A program made the translations under genes and the position numbers. Shown here one piece after another: positions 43,958-52,146 of a DNA stretch of 64,000 nucleotides. The stretch's first letter is position 1; each line of letters starts with the position of its first letter. The stretch covers positions 1 through 64,000 of the forward strand of contig JAFQHU010000003.1 in NCBI GenBank assembly GCA_017397845.1. The letters run 5' to 3'. This stretch comes from Clostridia bacterium (GTDB lineage Bacteria > Bacillota > Clostridia > Oscillospirales > Acutalibacteraceae). A model generated the notes under the pieces. It made no database searches. It saw only the letters and a list, made by a program, of their open reading frames with translations, and was not told the origin of the DNA.

Positions 43958-43968
43958 TGTAAAAATAA

Positions 43969-45501
43969 TTATCTTCCCCAAAATTTTCTGTCAAGCGAGC
44001 GGTATTGAACAGCCTCTGTAATATGCTCGACTTCAATTCTGTCGTTGCCTTCAAGGTCAGCTATCGTTCTTGCGATTCTCAAAATTTTATCGTAAGCCCT
44101 TGCCGAAAGTCCCATTTTTTCAAAACAGTTTTCTAGAAGGCTTTTACTTGCTGCGTCAATTCTGCAATATTCTCTGGTCATAGAAGGAGTCATTTTTGCG
44201 TTACAGGTGACAGGAGTTTCTGCAAACCGTTTATTCTGAATACTCCTTGCTTTGTCCACTCGCTTTTTGATGTCGGCACTGCTTTCGCTTTTTTCATCTC
44301 CCGAAAGCTTTTCAAAATCAACATGAGGCACCTCGATATGAATATCAAGCCTGTCGAGCAGGGGACCGCTTACTCTTGAAAGATATTTCGCGGGCGCTCC
44401 TTTGCTGCATGTACATTCTTTGGTGGGGTGGCCGTAGTAACCGCAAGGACAAGGATTCATGGCACACACAAGCATAACCTGACTCGGATATGTGAGTGAG
44501 CCGGAAACCCGTGAAATAGTAATTTTCCCGTCTTCTATCGGCTGCCGCATCGCTTCCATTGAAAGTCTTGAAAATTCGGGAAGCTCATCCAAAAAGAGAA
44601 CACCGTGGTTTGCAAGACTTATTTCTCCCGGTCGGGGAACACGTCCGCCGCCTGTGAGGCCTGCCGTAGAAATTGAATGATGGGGAGAACGGAACGGTCG
44701 AGCTGTTATCAGAGAAACATTTTGCTCTAAAAGACCCGCCACGGAAAACATTTTTGTTACATCCAAACTTTCCTCAAAGGTCATATCGGGTAATATTGAC
44801 GGGAGCCTTTGCGCAAGCATGCTTTTACCCGAACCGGGAGGGCCTATCATAAGGACATTATGACCGCCGGCAGCCGCAACCTCCAAAGCTCTTTTTACCT
44901 GGTACTGGCCCTTCACATCAGCAAAATCCGGCAAAAAAGCGAAATCGTAGCTGTCTTCTCTGAAAGATTCGGTATCGACGACGGAAAGTCTTTTTTTACC
45001 GGTGAGATGTTCGAAAAGCTCATTGATATTATCGGGGGAGTAAACATCGATTCCTTTTACTACACACCCCTCATTTGCATTCTCTTTAGGTACATAAATA
45101 TCTTTGTATCCGAGCTCTTTGGCTTTGATAACCATCGGAAGTGTTCCGTTGATTCTTCTTATTTTACCGTTGAGAGACAACTCACCTATAAATGCACTTT
45201 TATCTATGTCGCAACGAAGCTGACCTGACGCCATAAGCAAAGCAATCAAAACAGGCAGGTCATAAACGGGTCCTTCCTTTTTTATGTCTGCAGGAGTCAA
45301 ATTTACGGTTATTCTGGAGCCGGGAAAAGAAAAATGACTGTTTTTCATGGCGGAACGTACACGGTCTCTCGATTCACTTACGGCTGCATCAGGCAAACCT
45401 ACAATATCAAATCTCGGCAAACCGTTATCGACGGATGCTTCGACACCCACACCGAAACTGTTCATGCCGAGCAAGCCTATGCTGTTAACCTTTGCAAACA
45501 T
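43969..45501 (-). CDS. ComM/YifB-type Mg-chelatase-related AAA+ ATPase
   Basis: A 510-residue protein. The N-terminal Lon-protease-like S5 fold (about 1-170) contains GMNSFGVGVEASVDNGLPRFDIVGLPD. The AAA+ core has GPPGSGKSMLAQRLPSILP (Walker A, about 220) and LFLDELPEFSR (Walker B, about 300). NPCPCGYYGHP...CTC is the conserved Cys segment of the family. ComM is a branch-migration helicase that aids transformation in some bacteria. dprA elsewhere in the window fits a DNA-uptake or recombination role. It has its own promoter behind spoIID. Confidence 0.9.
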   Translation of the reverse strand: MFAKVNSIGLLGMNSFGVGVEASVDNGLPRFDIVGLPDAAVSESRDRVRSAMKNSHFSFPGSRITVNLTPADIKKEGPVYDLPVLIALLMASGQLRCDIDKSAFIGELSLNGKIRRINGTLPMVIKAKELGYKDIYVPKENANEGCVVKGIDVYSPDNINELFEHLTGKKRLSVVDTESFREDSYDFAFLPDFADVKGQYQVKRALEVAAAGGHNVLMIGPPGSGKSMLAQRLPSILPDMTFEESLDVTKMFSVAGLLEQNVSLITARPFRSPHHSISTAGLTGGGRVPRPGEISLANHGVLFLDELPEFSRLSMEAMRQPIEDGKITISRVSGSLTYPSQVMLVCAMNPCPCGYYGHPTKECTCSKGAPAKYLSRVSGPLLDRLDIHIEVPHVDFEKLSGDEKSESSADIKKRVDKARSIQNKRFAETPVTCNAKMTPSMTREYCRIDAASKSLLENCFEKMGLSARAYDKILRIARTIADLEGNDRIEVEHITEAVQYRSLDRKFWGR

Positions 45502-45528
45502 TTTACCAATCCTTTGTCTTTTTTTGAC

Positions 45529-45557
45529 ATTATACTACTCTTTTCTCCGTTTGTAAA
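45529..45557 (-). promoter_or_regulatory. Promoter of comM (minus strand)
   Basis: Read on the minus strand, TTTACA (45552-45557), 17 bases, TATAAT (45529-45534), 27 bases before the start codon. Confidence 0.7.
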
Positions 45558-45563
45558 CACTGT

Positions 45564-46544
45564 TCACTGTGTTTTAAGCTCGGTACCTTTATAAAAGTGA
45601 GCAAGAATTTCATCATAAGTACTTCCTTGTCTTGCCATATAGTCGGCACTGTATTGACTCATACCGACTCCGTGTCCTTTTCCGTAAACAGTGAAAAGGA
45701 CGTTACTTTTGTTACTCTCAATTTTTAAAAAAGGACTTTTCAGATTATACGCAGACCTAAGGTCGGCAGAGGATAGTTTTTGTTTTTTATATGTAATTTC
45801 GTTAACATAACCTTCGTCAGAGGTTTTGATGCCTTTTAAAATTTCTTCGGTGTTTTCCGCTTTTGCACCGTCGAAATGCTTTACGAAATCCTCTTTGCTT
45901 ATACTCAACTCCGTGGTAATATCCGGCGAAAGCTTGTCACCGGGGGCGGTAACTGAGGAAAGATAGGGTATTTCATTTCCCCATGCTGCTTGTGCACTTA
46001 CTGTTTTTCCCGGAGATATTCCGTGAAAGACAGTCATTGCTGTTTTTTTCTCGTAGGCAAGATATTCATATAAAACGCTTTTTACGGCTTCTTTTACCTT
46101 TTCGGAATAAATATCGTAACTGCTTCCCCATCTTTTTTGCAGTTCTTCGTCTGAAATATAGGCTTGATGAATCTCCGGGTTATCGGTTATATCCGCTTTT
46201 ATCTGAGAAGGATTGTCGGCGTTTTCCTTCAACCATTTCATATATGTATATGAGGCTACAGCCTGTGCTTTCAGCGCCTCTTTGTGAAAAGAAGCGGGCA
46301 TCTCTGCACATACTGCACCGTATAAATATTCCTCTGCACTCATTTCCGTGAGCTTTCCGGTGGAAGAAACCATGAGTGTAACCGTTTCATGTGAAGATGA
46401 TTCCTCTGTTCTTTCCGTTTTTCCGGCGGCGGTGCTTATCGTGGCTGTCGGCTCAGCATTATCTGCTTTATCGATAAGAGTTACAAGCGGAGAAACCACC
46501 ATTATTAAAAAGAGTAACAAGGTCATTAAAAGGTAATCTTTCAT
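45564..46544 (-). CDS. spoIID: Stage II sporulation protein D (SpoIID/LytB-type transglycosylase)
   Basis: A 326-residue protein with an N-terminal membrane helix (about 5-25), hence on the outer face of the septal membrane. YLYGAVCAEMPASFHKEALKAQAVASYTYM (about 70-100) contains the catalytic Glu region of SpoIID. AAWGNEIPYLSSVTAPGD (about 190) and GKGHGVGMSQYSADYMARQG (about 290) are also diagnostic. SpoIID cleaves peptidoglycan with SpoIIM and SpoIIP during engulfment. It is divergent from citrate synthase. A SigE-type promoter is expected, but I could not place one with confidence. Confidence 0.92.
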   Translation of the reverse strand: MKDYLLMTLLLFLIMVVSPLVTLIDKADNAEPTATISTAAGKTERTEESSSHETVTLMVSSTGKLTEMSAEEYLYGAVCAEMPASFHKEALKAQAVASYTYMKWLKENADNPSQIKADITDNPEIHQAYISDEELQKRWGSSYDIYSEKVKEAVKSVLYEYLAYEKKTAMTVFHGISPGKTVSAQAAWGNEIPYLSSVTAPGDKLSPDITTELSISKEDFVKHFDGAKAENTEEILKGIKTSDEGYVNEITYKKQKLSSADLRSAYNLKSPFLKIESNKSNVLFTVYGKGHGVGMSQYSADYMARQGSTYDEILAHFYKGTELKTQ

Positions 46545-46596
46545 TTGTTTTCTCCCGTAATTTTAATAATTTTTTGGTAAAGTGAACAATTTTTTA

Positions 46597-46625
46597 TTGA
46601 CAATATTATTACTATGTTATAAAAT
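46597..46625 (+). promoter_or_regulatory. Promoter of the citrate synthase gene
   Basis: TTGACA at 46597-46602, 17 bases, TAAAAT at 46620-46625 (TATAAA at 15 bases overlaps it). The leader is about 50 bases. Confidence 0.7.
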
Positions 46626-46680
46626 AAAAGTTAATTACATTATTATGAAGTATTTAAAATTTTTTCGGGAGGATACGCAA

Positions 46681-48108
46681 ATGAAAAACAGTATAAACCC
46701 AATCTCGCCCGAATTGCTTGAGGTAATGAGCGATAAGATTGAAAAGAAAAGTCAGATTGACCTTGATGCTTTCTGGAAATACGGTGTTAAAAGAGGACTC
46801 CGTAATCCTGACGGTACAGGCGTTATGGCCGGACTTACAAATATTTGTTCCGTTGACGGTTATTACATTGAAGACGGTGAAAGAGTACCAAAGCACGGTG
46901 TACTGAAATACAGAGGAATTAACATAAACGATATCATTGAAGCATGTGAAAAAGAGGATCGTTTCGGTTTTGAGGAGGTTGTGTACCTTCTTTTATTCGG
47001 TTCACTTCCCACACATAGCCAGCTTGAGCTTTTCAAAGAAATTTTGGGAACCTGTCGTCAGCTTCCGAGTACATATATTGAGGACGTTCTCATGACCAAT
47101 GCATCAATGGATATTATGAATAAGCTCGCCCGCTGTGTGCTTACATCATACTCTTTTGATGAAAATCCCGATGATACTTCCATCGAAAATGTTCTTCGTC
47201 AGTCGGTTCAGATTATTGCGCAGCTTCCGGTTATGATGTGCTACGCATATCAGGTCAAAAGAATGAAGTATTACGGTAAAAGCATGTATGTTCATCCGGA
47301 AAAAAAGGAGCTTTCCACCGCTGAAAGCATACTTCGTTCGATACGACCCGACCGCAAATATACAGACGATGAGGCGAAACTGCTCGATATTTGTCTTATT
47401 CTTCATGCTGAGCACGGCGGCGGTAACAATTCCACCTTTGCGACACGCGTGCTTACTTCCAGCGGTACCGACACTTATTCGTCTGTAGCGGCATCCATCG
47501 GTGCACTCAAGGGCGGCAAGCACGGCGGAGCCAATATAAAGGTAAGTCATATGGTTGAAGAGCTTAAAAATAATGTCGATGATTTTACAGATGAAAAACA
47601 GGTTTTTGATTATCTTGAAAAAATCGTCAGAAAGCAGGCGGGAGACGGAACAGGCCTCATTTACGGTATGGGGCACGCTGTTTATCTTCTTTCCGATCCG
47701 AGAGCAGTAATTCTAAAGAGAAAAGCAAGGGAGTTTGCATATAAAAACGGATTCGAAAAAGATTTCGAGCTTCTGTCTAACATTGAAAAGCTAACACCTG
47801 AGGTTTTTCGCAAAGTCAAGGGCAGAAACAAGATTATGTGCGCAAACGTAGATTTATATTCCGGTCTCATTTACAAAATGCTCGGTATACCGGAGGATTT
47901 GTTTACTCCGATTTTTGCATCGGCCAGAATAGCCGGTTGGTCAGCTCATCGTTTGGAAGAGCTCATCACGGGCGGTAAAATTATCAGACCCGCATATAAG
48001 AGCATTGCCCTTCCTAAAAAGTATGTTCCCATGGATGAGCGAATTGAGAATTATAATACGAAAAATGAATATATACCATCCGATCAAAGAATTTACAAGG
48101 AGGACTGA
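46681..48108 (+). CDS. Citrate synthase
   Basis: A 475-residue enzyme condensing acetyl-CoA with oxaloacetate. Family blocks include LKYRGININDII (about 75), LHAEHGGGNNSTFATRVLTSSGTDTYSSVAASIGALKGGKHGGAN (His region, about 242-286), GMGHAVY (about 329) and the final arginine region (SARIAGWSAHRLEEL). It is longer than the common 430-residue form, matching the type found in anaerobic Firmicutes. GGAGG (about 46669) fits ATG 46681; the frame upstream to 46582 is not coding. With no other TCA genes here it probably feeds glutamate synthesis. Confidence 0.92.
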   Translation: MKNSINPISPELLEVMSDKIEKKSQIDLDAFWKYGVKRGLRNPDGTGVMAGLTNICSVDGYYIEDGERVPKHGVLKYRGININDIIEACEKEDRFGFEEVVYLLLFGSLPTHSQLELFKEILGTCRQLPSTYIEDVLMTNASMDIMNKLARCVLTSYSFDENPDDTSIENVLRQSVQIIAQLPVMMCYAYQVKRMKYYGKSMYVHPEKKELSTAESILRSIRPDRKYTDDEAKLLDICLILHAEHGGGNNSTFATRVLTSSGTDTYSSVAASIGALKGGKHGGANIKVSHMVEELKNNVDDFTDEKQVFDYLEKIVRKQAGDGTGLIYGMGHAVYLLSDPRAVILKRKAREFAYKNGFEKDFELLSNIEKLTPEVFRKVKGRNKIMCANVDLYSGLIYKMLGIPEDLFTPIFASARIAGWSAHRLEELITGGKIIRPAYKSIALPKKYVPMDERIENYNTKNEYIPSDQRIYKED

Positions 48109-48112
48109 AGTG

Positions 48113-49000
48113 ATGAAATTTAAAGAAAAGAAAGATATTTCTTTTTACGGTAAAATGATTTTAATTTTCTTTTTATGTTGTTCTGTTACAATCATTATCA
48201 GAACAGTGCAAACCTTCTTGTATATCGACCGTGAAACAGGCTTCAGCACAGGCGGAACAGCGCTCAGTGTTATGCTCTGTCTTTTGATTGTCGGTTCAAC
48301 TCTTTTCTTTATGGCGGTAGCCTTCTCAAGCAAGAAAACTGCAAATATATCTCTTGATATAGAGAAAAACAGCCTTATGTCTGTAATTTCCGTAATGCTT
48401 TCTTTGAGCTTTATATATGATTCTATGTCGGCATTTTTAAGCTCATTTGACTCTGTGGGAAATGTTCCTTACGGTGTTCCTGTTTTTCAGTCAATGATGC
48501 TCTCAGGGACGATTCCCAAATTTTTTCAAAGTGTCTTTGCTCTTTTATCTGCTGTGTACTTTATCTTTTTTGCTAAAGCTGCAATAAAAGGAAATAACGC
48601 TTTTAATAAGCATAAAATTCTCGCTGTTTCTCCTGTTTGTTGGGCAGGCTTCAGACTTATCCATCGCTTTGTTGAACAGATAAGCTATATTCGTGTTTCT
48701 GAGCTTCTTTATGAACTTGTCTTACTTGCTTTTTTGGTAATGTTTTTTATGGCCTTTGCTCAGCTGTCATCGGGTGTATATATAAAAAATGCTCGTTGGC
48801 GCATATTGGGTCTCGGACTTCCTACGGCTTTGATTTCGCTTACACTCAATATACCCCGACTGATTTATGTGCTTTCTGCGGGAGCAGATGAGCTTTACGG
48901 GAAATATCCTTTCAAGGTGTGCGATTTTGTAATTGCTTTGTTTATTGTTGTGCTTGCAGTTAATATTATCGGTGAAAAAACAAAAGCCGTTGAGGCTTGA
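48113..49000 (+). CDS. Integral membrane protein of unknown function
   Basis: The protein has 295 residues from ATG 48113; GTG 48110 is also possible, and GGAGG lies at 48099-48103. I count about eight hydrophobic segments and short charged ends (MKFKEKKD at the start, EKTKAVEA at the end). A stretch near the middle (WAGFRLIHRFVEQISYIRVSE) is rich in Arg and His. I do not recognise a named family. It follows citrate synthase by four bases and precedes lgt by 14, so it is co-transcribed with both. Confidence 0.65.
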   Translation: MKFKEKKDISFYGKMILIFFLCCSVTIIIRTVQTFLYIDRETGFSTGGTALSVMLCLLIVGSTLFFMAVAFSSKKTANISLDIEKNSLMSVISVMLSLSFIYDSMSAFLSSFDSVGNVPYGVPVFQSMMLSGTIPKFFQSVFALLSAVYFIFFAKAAIKGNNAFNKHKILAVSPVCWAGFRLIHRFVEQISYIRVSELLYELVLLAFLVMFFMAFAQLSSGVYIKNARWRILGLGLPTALISLTLNIPRLIYVLSAGADELYGKYPFKVCDFVIALFIVVLAVNIIGEKTKAVEA

Positions 49001-49014
49001 TTTCGGGTGGATTT

Positions 49015-50076
49015 ATGGATACTGTTTTAGTTAAATTTGCGGGAATTGACGCGGAGTTTACTGTTTCAAAGGTTCTCGATCTCGGATTTACAGAAGTCAG
49101 ATGGTACGGAGCAATTATAGCTTTCGGATTTCTTCTCGCTGTTCTTCTCGGCGGAAGAATTGCACATTTGTGGAAAATCAATTTGGATAAAATGATCGAT
49201 ATACTTCTCGTCGGTACCGTTGGAGGTATCATAGGTGCCAGAGCCTATTACGTAGCTTTTGAATGGGATTATTATTCTCAGCATCTTTCAGAAATTTTCA
49301 AAATCTGGGAAGGCGGTCTCGCCATATACGGAGGAATTATAGGCGGTATTCTCGGTGCTTTTGTAGTTTGCAAGCTTGAAAAAATTAATTTTTATAATCT
49401 TCTCGATATGGGTGGTATAAGTCTGCTTGTCGGCCAGGGAATAGGCAGATGGGGGAATTATGCTAACCAGGAAGCCTTTGGAGGCTTTACTTACAAAAAT
49501 TTCGGTATGATGAGCGACAGCGTTGCCGCATATATTCAAAGGCCTGATGTTGCTGTGCAGTACGGCTTGGAAAATGTTACAGACATTCCGCAGTATATTG
49601 CCAAGAACAACCTTTATGTACATCCGACATTTTTCTATGAATCCGTGTGGTGCCTTCTGGGTGTTCTCGTGCTTTACATTGTTATGAAAAAATGCCGTAA
49701 ATTCAGCGGCGAAATGTTTTTGATTTACGGTTTGTGGTACGGCATTGAAAGAGCCTTTGTTGAGGGATTACGCTCCGACAGTCTGTATATTGGTAATACC
49801 GGACTGAGAGTTTCTCAGCTGCTTTCTGTGATTATAGTTGTTGTTTGCGGTATTTTATTGATTATGAATCTTATTAAATACAATAAAAATCCCCGTGAGG
49901 TTGAGGGTACGGATTATATTGCTGTGTCGAGCGATAAAGAATATAAACGTATAACGAAAGCGCTTGATAAACGGGCGAAACGCAAAAAATATAAATTTGA
50001 ATACAGTTGTGTCGGCGACAGACTTTATGTGTCAACGACAACAGACAAAGGATACAAAACTAATAAAATAATCTGA
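49015..50076 (+). CDS. lgt: Prolipoprotein diacylglyceryl transferase
   Basis: A 353-residue membrane enzyme that moves diacylglyceryl from phosphatidylglycerol to the lipobox Cys. The conserved blocks are VRWYGAIIAFGF (about 24-35), WEGGLAIYGGIIGG (about 97-110), GQGIGRWGNYANQEAFG (about 140-156, the Lgt signature) and GIERAFVEGLRSDSLYIG (about 241-258). The last 70 or so residues form a charged cytosolic tail not found in shorter relatives. ATG 49015 has GGGTGGA upstream and is preferred to the in-frame codon at 48997. Confidence 0.94.
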   Translation: MDTVLVKFAGIDAEFTVSKVLDLGFTEVRWYGAIIAFGFLLAVLLGGRIAHLWKINLDKMIDILLVGTVGGIIGARAYYVAFEWDYYSQHLSEIFKIWEGGLAIYGGIIGGILGAFVVCKLEKINFYNLLDMGGISLLVGQGIGRWGNYANQEAFGGFTYKNFGMMSDSVAAYIQRPDVAVQYGLENVTDIPQYIAKNNLYVHPTFFYESVWCLLGVLVLYIVMKKCRKFSGEMFLIYGLWYGIERAFVEGLRSDSLYIGNTGLRVSQLLSVIIVVVCGILLIMNLIKYNKNPREVEGTDYIAVSSDKEYKRITKALDKRAKRKKYKFEYSCVGDRLYVSTTTDKGYKTNKII

Positions 50077-50093
50077 TATAAGGATTTGATAAA

Positions 50094-50945
50094 ATGTATA
50101 AGATAATTGACGGAAAAGAAGTTTCATCCTTTATTAAAAGCCGAGTAAAGGAAGAGGTTGCCGTACTTGGTGAGAAAGGCATAAAATCTACACTCGCTGT
50201 TATTATTGTCGGTGATGACCCTGCATCGAGAGTTTATGTAAATAATAAAAAAAGAGCATGTGAGGCTACGGGTATCGTGTCCAGAGAATATGCTATGACG
50301 CAGGAAACTACAGAGGCTGAACTTTTGGAGCTTATTTCACGGTTGAATGAGGAAAAGGAAGTAAACGGAATACTTTGTCAGCTTCCTTTACCACGGCATA
50401 TTGATGAAAAAAAGGTGATTGATGCTATCAATCCCGAAAAGGATGTTGACGTTTTTTCTGAAGTCAATGTAGGAAAAATGTGGATAGGGGATTATGATGT
50501 TGCTTCTTGTACTCCTAAGGGTGTCATAGAGCTTCTCGATTACTACGGTATAGCCCTCGAAGGTAAAAACTGCGTTATTATCGGCAGAAGCAATATTGTA
50601 GGTAAGCCTATGGCTTCGCTTTTACTCGAAAAAAATGCCACGGTAACCATATGCCATTCCCGTACAGCTGATCTTTCTTTCTTCACACGTAATGCTGATG
50701 TTATAATTGCCGCTGTCGGCAGAAAGCGATTTGTAACAGCTGACATGGTAAAAGACGGAGCAGTTGTGATTGACGTCGGTATCAACAGGGATGAAAACGG
50801 TAAGCTTTGCGGAGATGTTGATTTCGAAAATGTGAAAGAAAAATGCTCCTTTATTACTCCTGTACCGGGCGGTTGCGGTCCCATGACTATCGCTGTTCTT
50901 ATGAAAAACACTCTCGCTGTAACCAAAAAGCAGAATAATGTTTAA
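50094..50945 (+). CDS. folD: Bifunctional methylenetetrahydrofolate dehydrogenase/cyclohydrolase
   Basis: A 283-residue enzyme linking 5,10-methylene- and 10-formyl-tetrahydrofolate. GDDPASRVYVNNKKRACEATGI (about 39-60, with the catalytic Tyr and Lys), GILCQLPLPRHI (about 94) and CTPKGVIELL (about 139) identify it. The NAD(P) site is IIGRSNIVGKPMASLL (about 162-177), followed by PVPGGCGPMTIAVLM near the end. It is 17 bases after lgt, probably in one operon. Confidence 0.95.
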   Translation: MYKIIDGKEVSSFIKSRVKEEVAVLGEKGIKSTLAVIIVGDDPASRVYVNNKKRACEATGIVSREYAMTQETTEAELLELISRLNEEKEVNGILCQLPLPRHIDEKKVIDAINPEKDVDVFSEVNVGKMWIGDYDVASCTPKGVIELLDYYGIALEGKNCVIIGRSNIVGKPMASLLLEKNATVTICHSRTADLSFFTRNADVIIAAVGRKRFVTADMVKDGAVVIDVGINRDENGKLCGDVDFENVKEKCSFITPVPGGCGPMTIAVLMKNTLAVTKKQNNV

Positions 50946-50968
50946 AATATATATGAGGATGATGAAAT

Positions 50969-51376
50969 ATGAAAAAGCTTTATCTTGGCAGAGATAAAAA
51001 ATTATGCGGTCTTTGCGCAGGTTTGGGAAATTATTTTAATCTTGACCCTACTCTTATCCGTATAGCTTTAACGTTCATTTCTATCATGACCGTTATTTTT
51101 CCCGCTTTGATTATTTATTTTATTGCGTCTCTTGTGATGCCTCATGCACCTGACGATTATGTCGAGGTTAATACCGGAAAAATACTTACCCGCGGTTATA
51201 ATAAAAAAATCAGCGGTGTATGCAGTGGATATGCGGAATATTTCGGTGTGGATGTTACGGTTGTCAGATTGATTTTTGCCATCCTGCTTCTCTTTGTCGG
51301 CGGAGGATTTTGGCTTTATCTTATCAGCTTGCTGTTTATGCCTACATTCCACACACCTGAGGAGTATTTCAGGTAA
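50969..51376 (+). CDS. Tandem PspC-domain membrane protein
   Basis: The 135-residue protein is two PspC domains end to end. Repeat 1 (about 1-60) begins LGRDKKLCGLCAGLGNYFN and repeat 2 (about 70-130) begins RGYNKKISGVCSGYAEYFG; each ends in a hydrophobic helix and a short MP-containing turn. PspC proteins act as membrane-stress sensors or regulators, but no other phage-shock genes are near. It is 23 bases behind folD. Confidence 0.85.
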   Translation: MKKLYLGRDKKLCGLCAGLGNYFNLDPTLIRIALTFISIMTVIFPALIIYFIASLVMPHAPDDYVEVNTGKILTRGYNKKISGVCSGYAEYFGVDVTVVRLIFAILLLFVGGGFWLYLISLLFMPTFHTPEEYFR

Positions 51377-51385
51377 TATAAAAAA

Positions 51386-51418
51386 CATCAGGGGTTTAAT
51401 AAAAAGCCCCTGATTTAT
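51386..51418. terminator. Hairpin between the PspC and phosphopantetheinyl transferase genes
   Basis: ATCAGGGG (51387-51394) and CCCCTGAT (51407-51414) are perfect complements. On the plus strand only TTTATC follows, while on the minus strand a run of six T follows, so it may act in either direction. No gene on the minus strand needs it. Confidence 0.55.
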
Positions 51419-51432
51419 CATAGGGGGAAAAT

Positions 51433-52077
51433 ATGATTTACGTATTATTTACTCAGCTCTTTGATAAAGAGCTCACAGATAGAATCGTGAATGCGGAAAA
51501 AAAGATTTTTTTCACAGAAAAAGAAAAAAGAGGAAAAGAGCTTACGCTTATCGGCAGAACTCTTCTCGGATATATTCTTGAAAAGCATTACGGCATCAAA
51601 GGCTTTTCTTACAAATACAGTGAAAACGGAAAGCCGTATATCGAAAATTCCGATGTTTTTTTCAGCATAAGTCACAGCGGGGAAATGGTTACTTGCTGTG
51701 TTTCGGACCGTGAAATCGGATGTGATATTCAGAAAATAGAAGAATTTAATCCCAAAATACCCGAAAGATTTTTTACTGCCAAAGAAGCGGAGATTATAAA
51801 AAATCATGAGTCAAAGGCACGTGTTTTTACGAGAATTTGGACTTTGAAAGAGAGTATCTTGAAAAAAAGGGGTATTGGTATAAGTGGCGGACTTGATACC
51901 TATTGCTTTGCTGACAATTGTTTTTCGGATGCTTTTACCGATTACGGCTGCAATTTTGTTTCTTGTTCCTTCTGTGAATATGAGTTTTCGGTGTGCTCAG
52001 AGGAAAAATATGATTTTGAAGACATCTTGCTTGTGGATGAAGAGGATTTTAAGAAATATATTGATGGTTTAAATTAA
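51433..52077 (+). CDS. 4'-phosphopantetheinyl transferase (Sfp-type)
   Basis: A 214-residue enzyme that puts the phosphopantetheine arm on carrier proteins. FSISHSGEMVTCCVS (about 77), GCDIQKIEEF (magnesium Asp and Glu, about 96-105) and FTRIWTLKESILKKRGIGIS (WxxKES, about 136-155) are diagnostic. No fatty-acid, polyketide or peptide synthase is in the window. It may serve the fatty-acid carrier protein if AcpS is absent, or a system elsewhere. Confidence 0.88.
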   Translation: MIYVLFTQLFDKELTDRIVNAEKKIFFTEKEKRGKELTLIGRTLLGYILEKHYGIKGFSYKYSENGKPYIENSDVFFSISHSGEMVTCCVSDREIGCDIQKIEEFNPKIPERFFTAKEAEIIKNHESKARVFTRIWTLKESILKKRGIGISGGLDTYCFADNCFSDAFTDYGCNFVSCSFCEYEFSVCSEEKYDFEDILLVDEEDFKKYIDGLN

Positions 52078-52085
52078 GAAAATGC

Positions 52086-52114
52086 TTGATTTATCCGGCT
52101 GTATTCTGTATTAT
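52086..52114 (+). promoter_or_regulatory. Promoter of the second GPH symporter gene
   Basis: TTGATT at 52086-52091, 17 bases, TATTAT at 52109-52114; AAAGGAG and ATG 52147 follow. Confidence 0.6.
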
Positions 52115-52146
52115 AGTATGGTAGAAAAAACTGAAAGGAGTTTTTT

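Noticed and set aside
46582..46680. N-terminal extension of citrate synthase
   Set aside because: It covers the TTGACA/TAAAAT promoter and lacks a ribosome site, while GGAGG fits ATG 46681.
47146..47676. Open frame of 176 codons antisense to citrate synthase
   Set aside because: Complete overlap with a conserved enzyme gene and no start signal; the Cys/His-rich translation is typical of antisense reading.
48005..48112. Upstream start for the unknown membrane protein inside citrate synthase
   Set aside because: GGAGG at 48099-48103 marks the start at 48110-48113, and the extension would only repeat another frame of citrate synthase.
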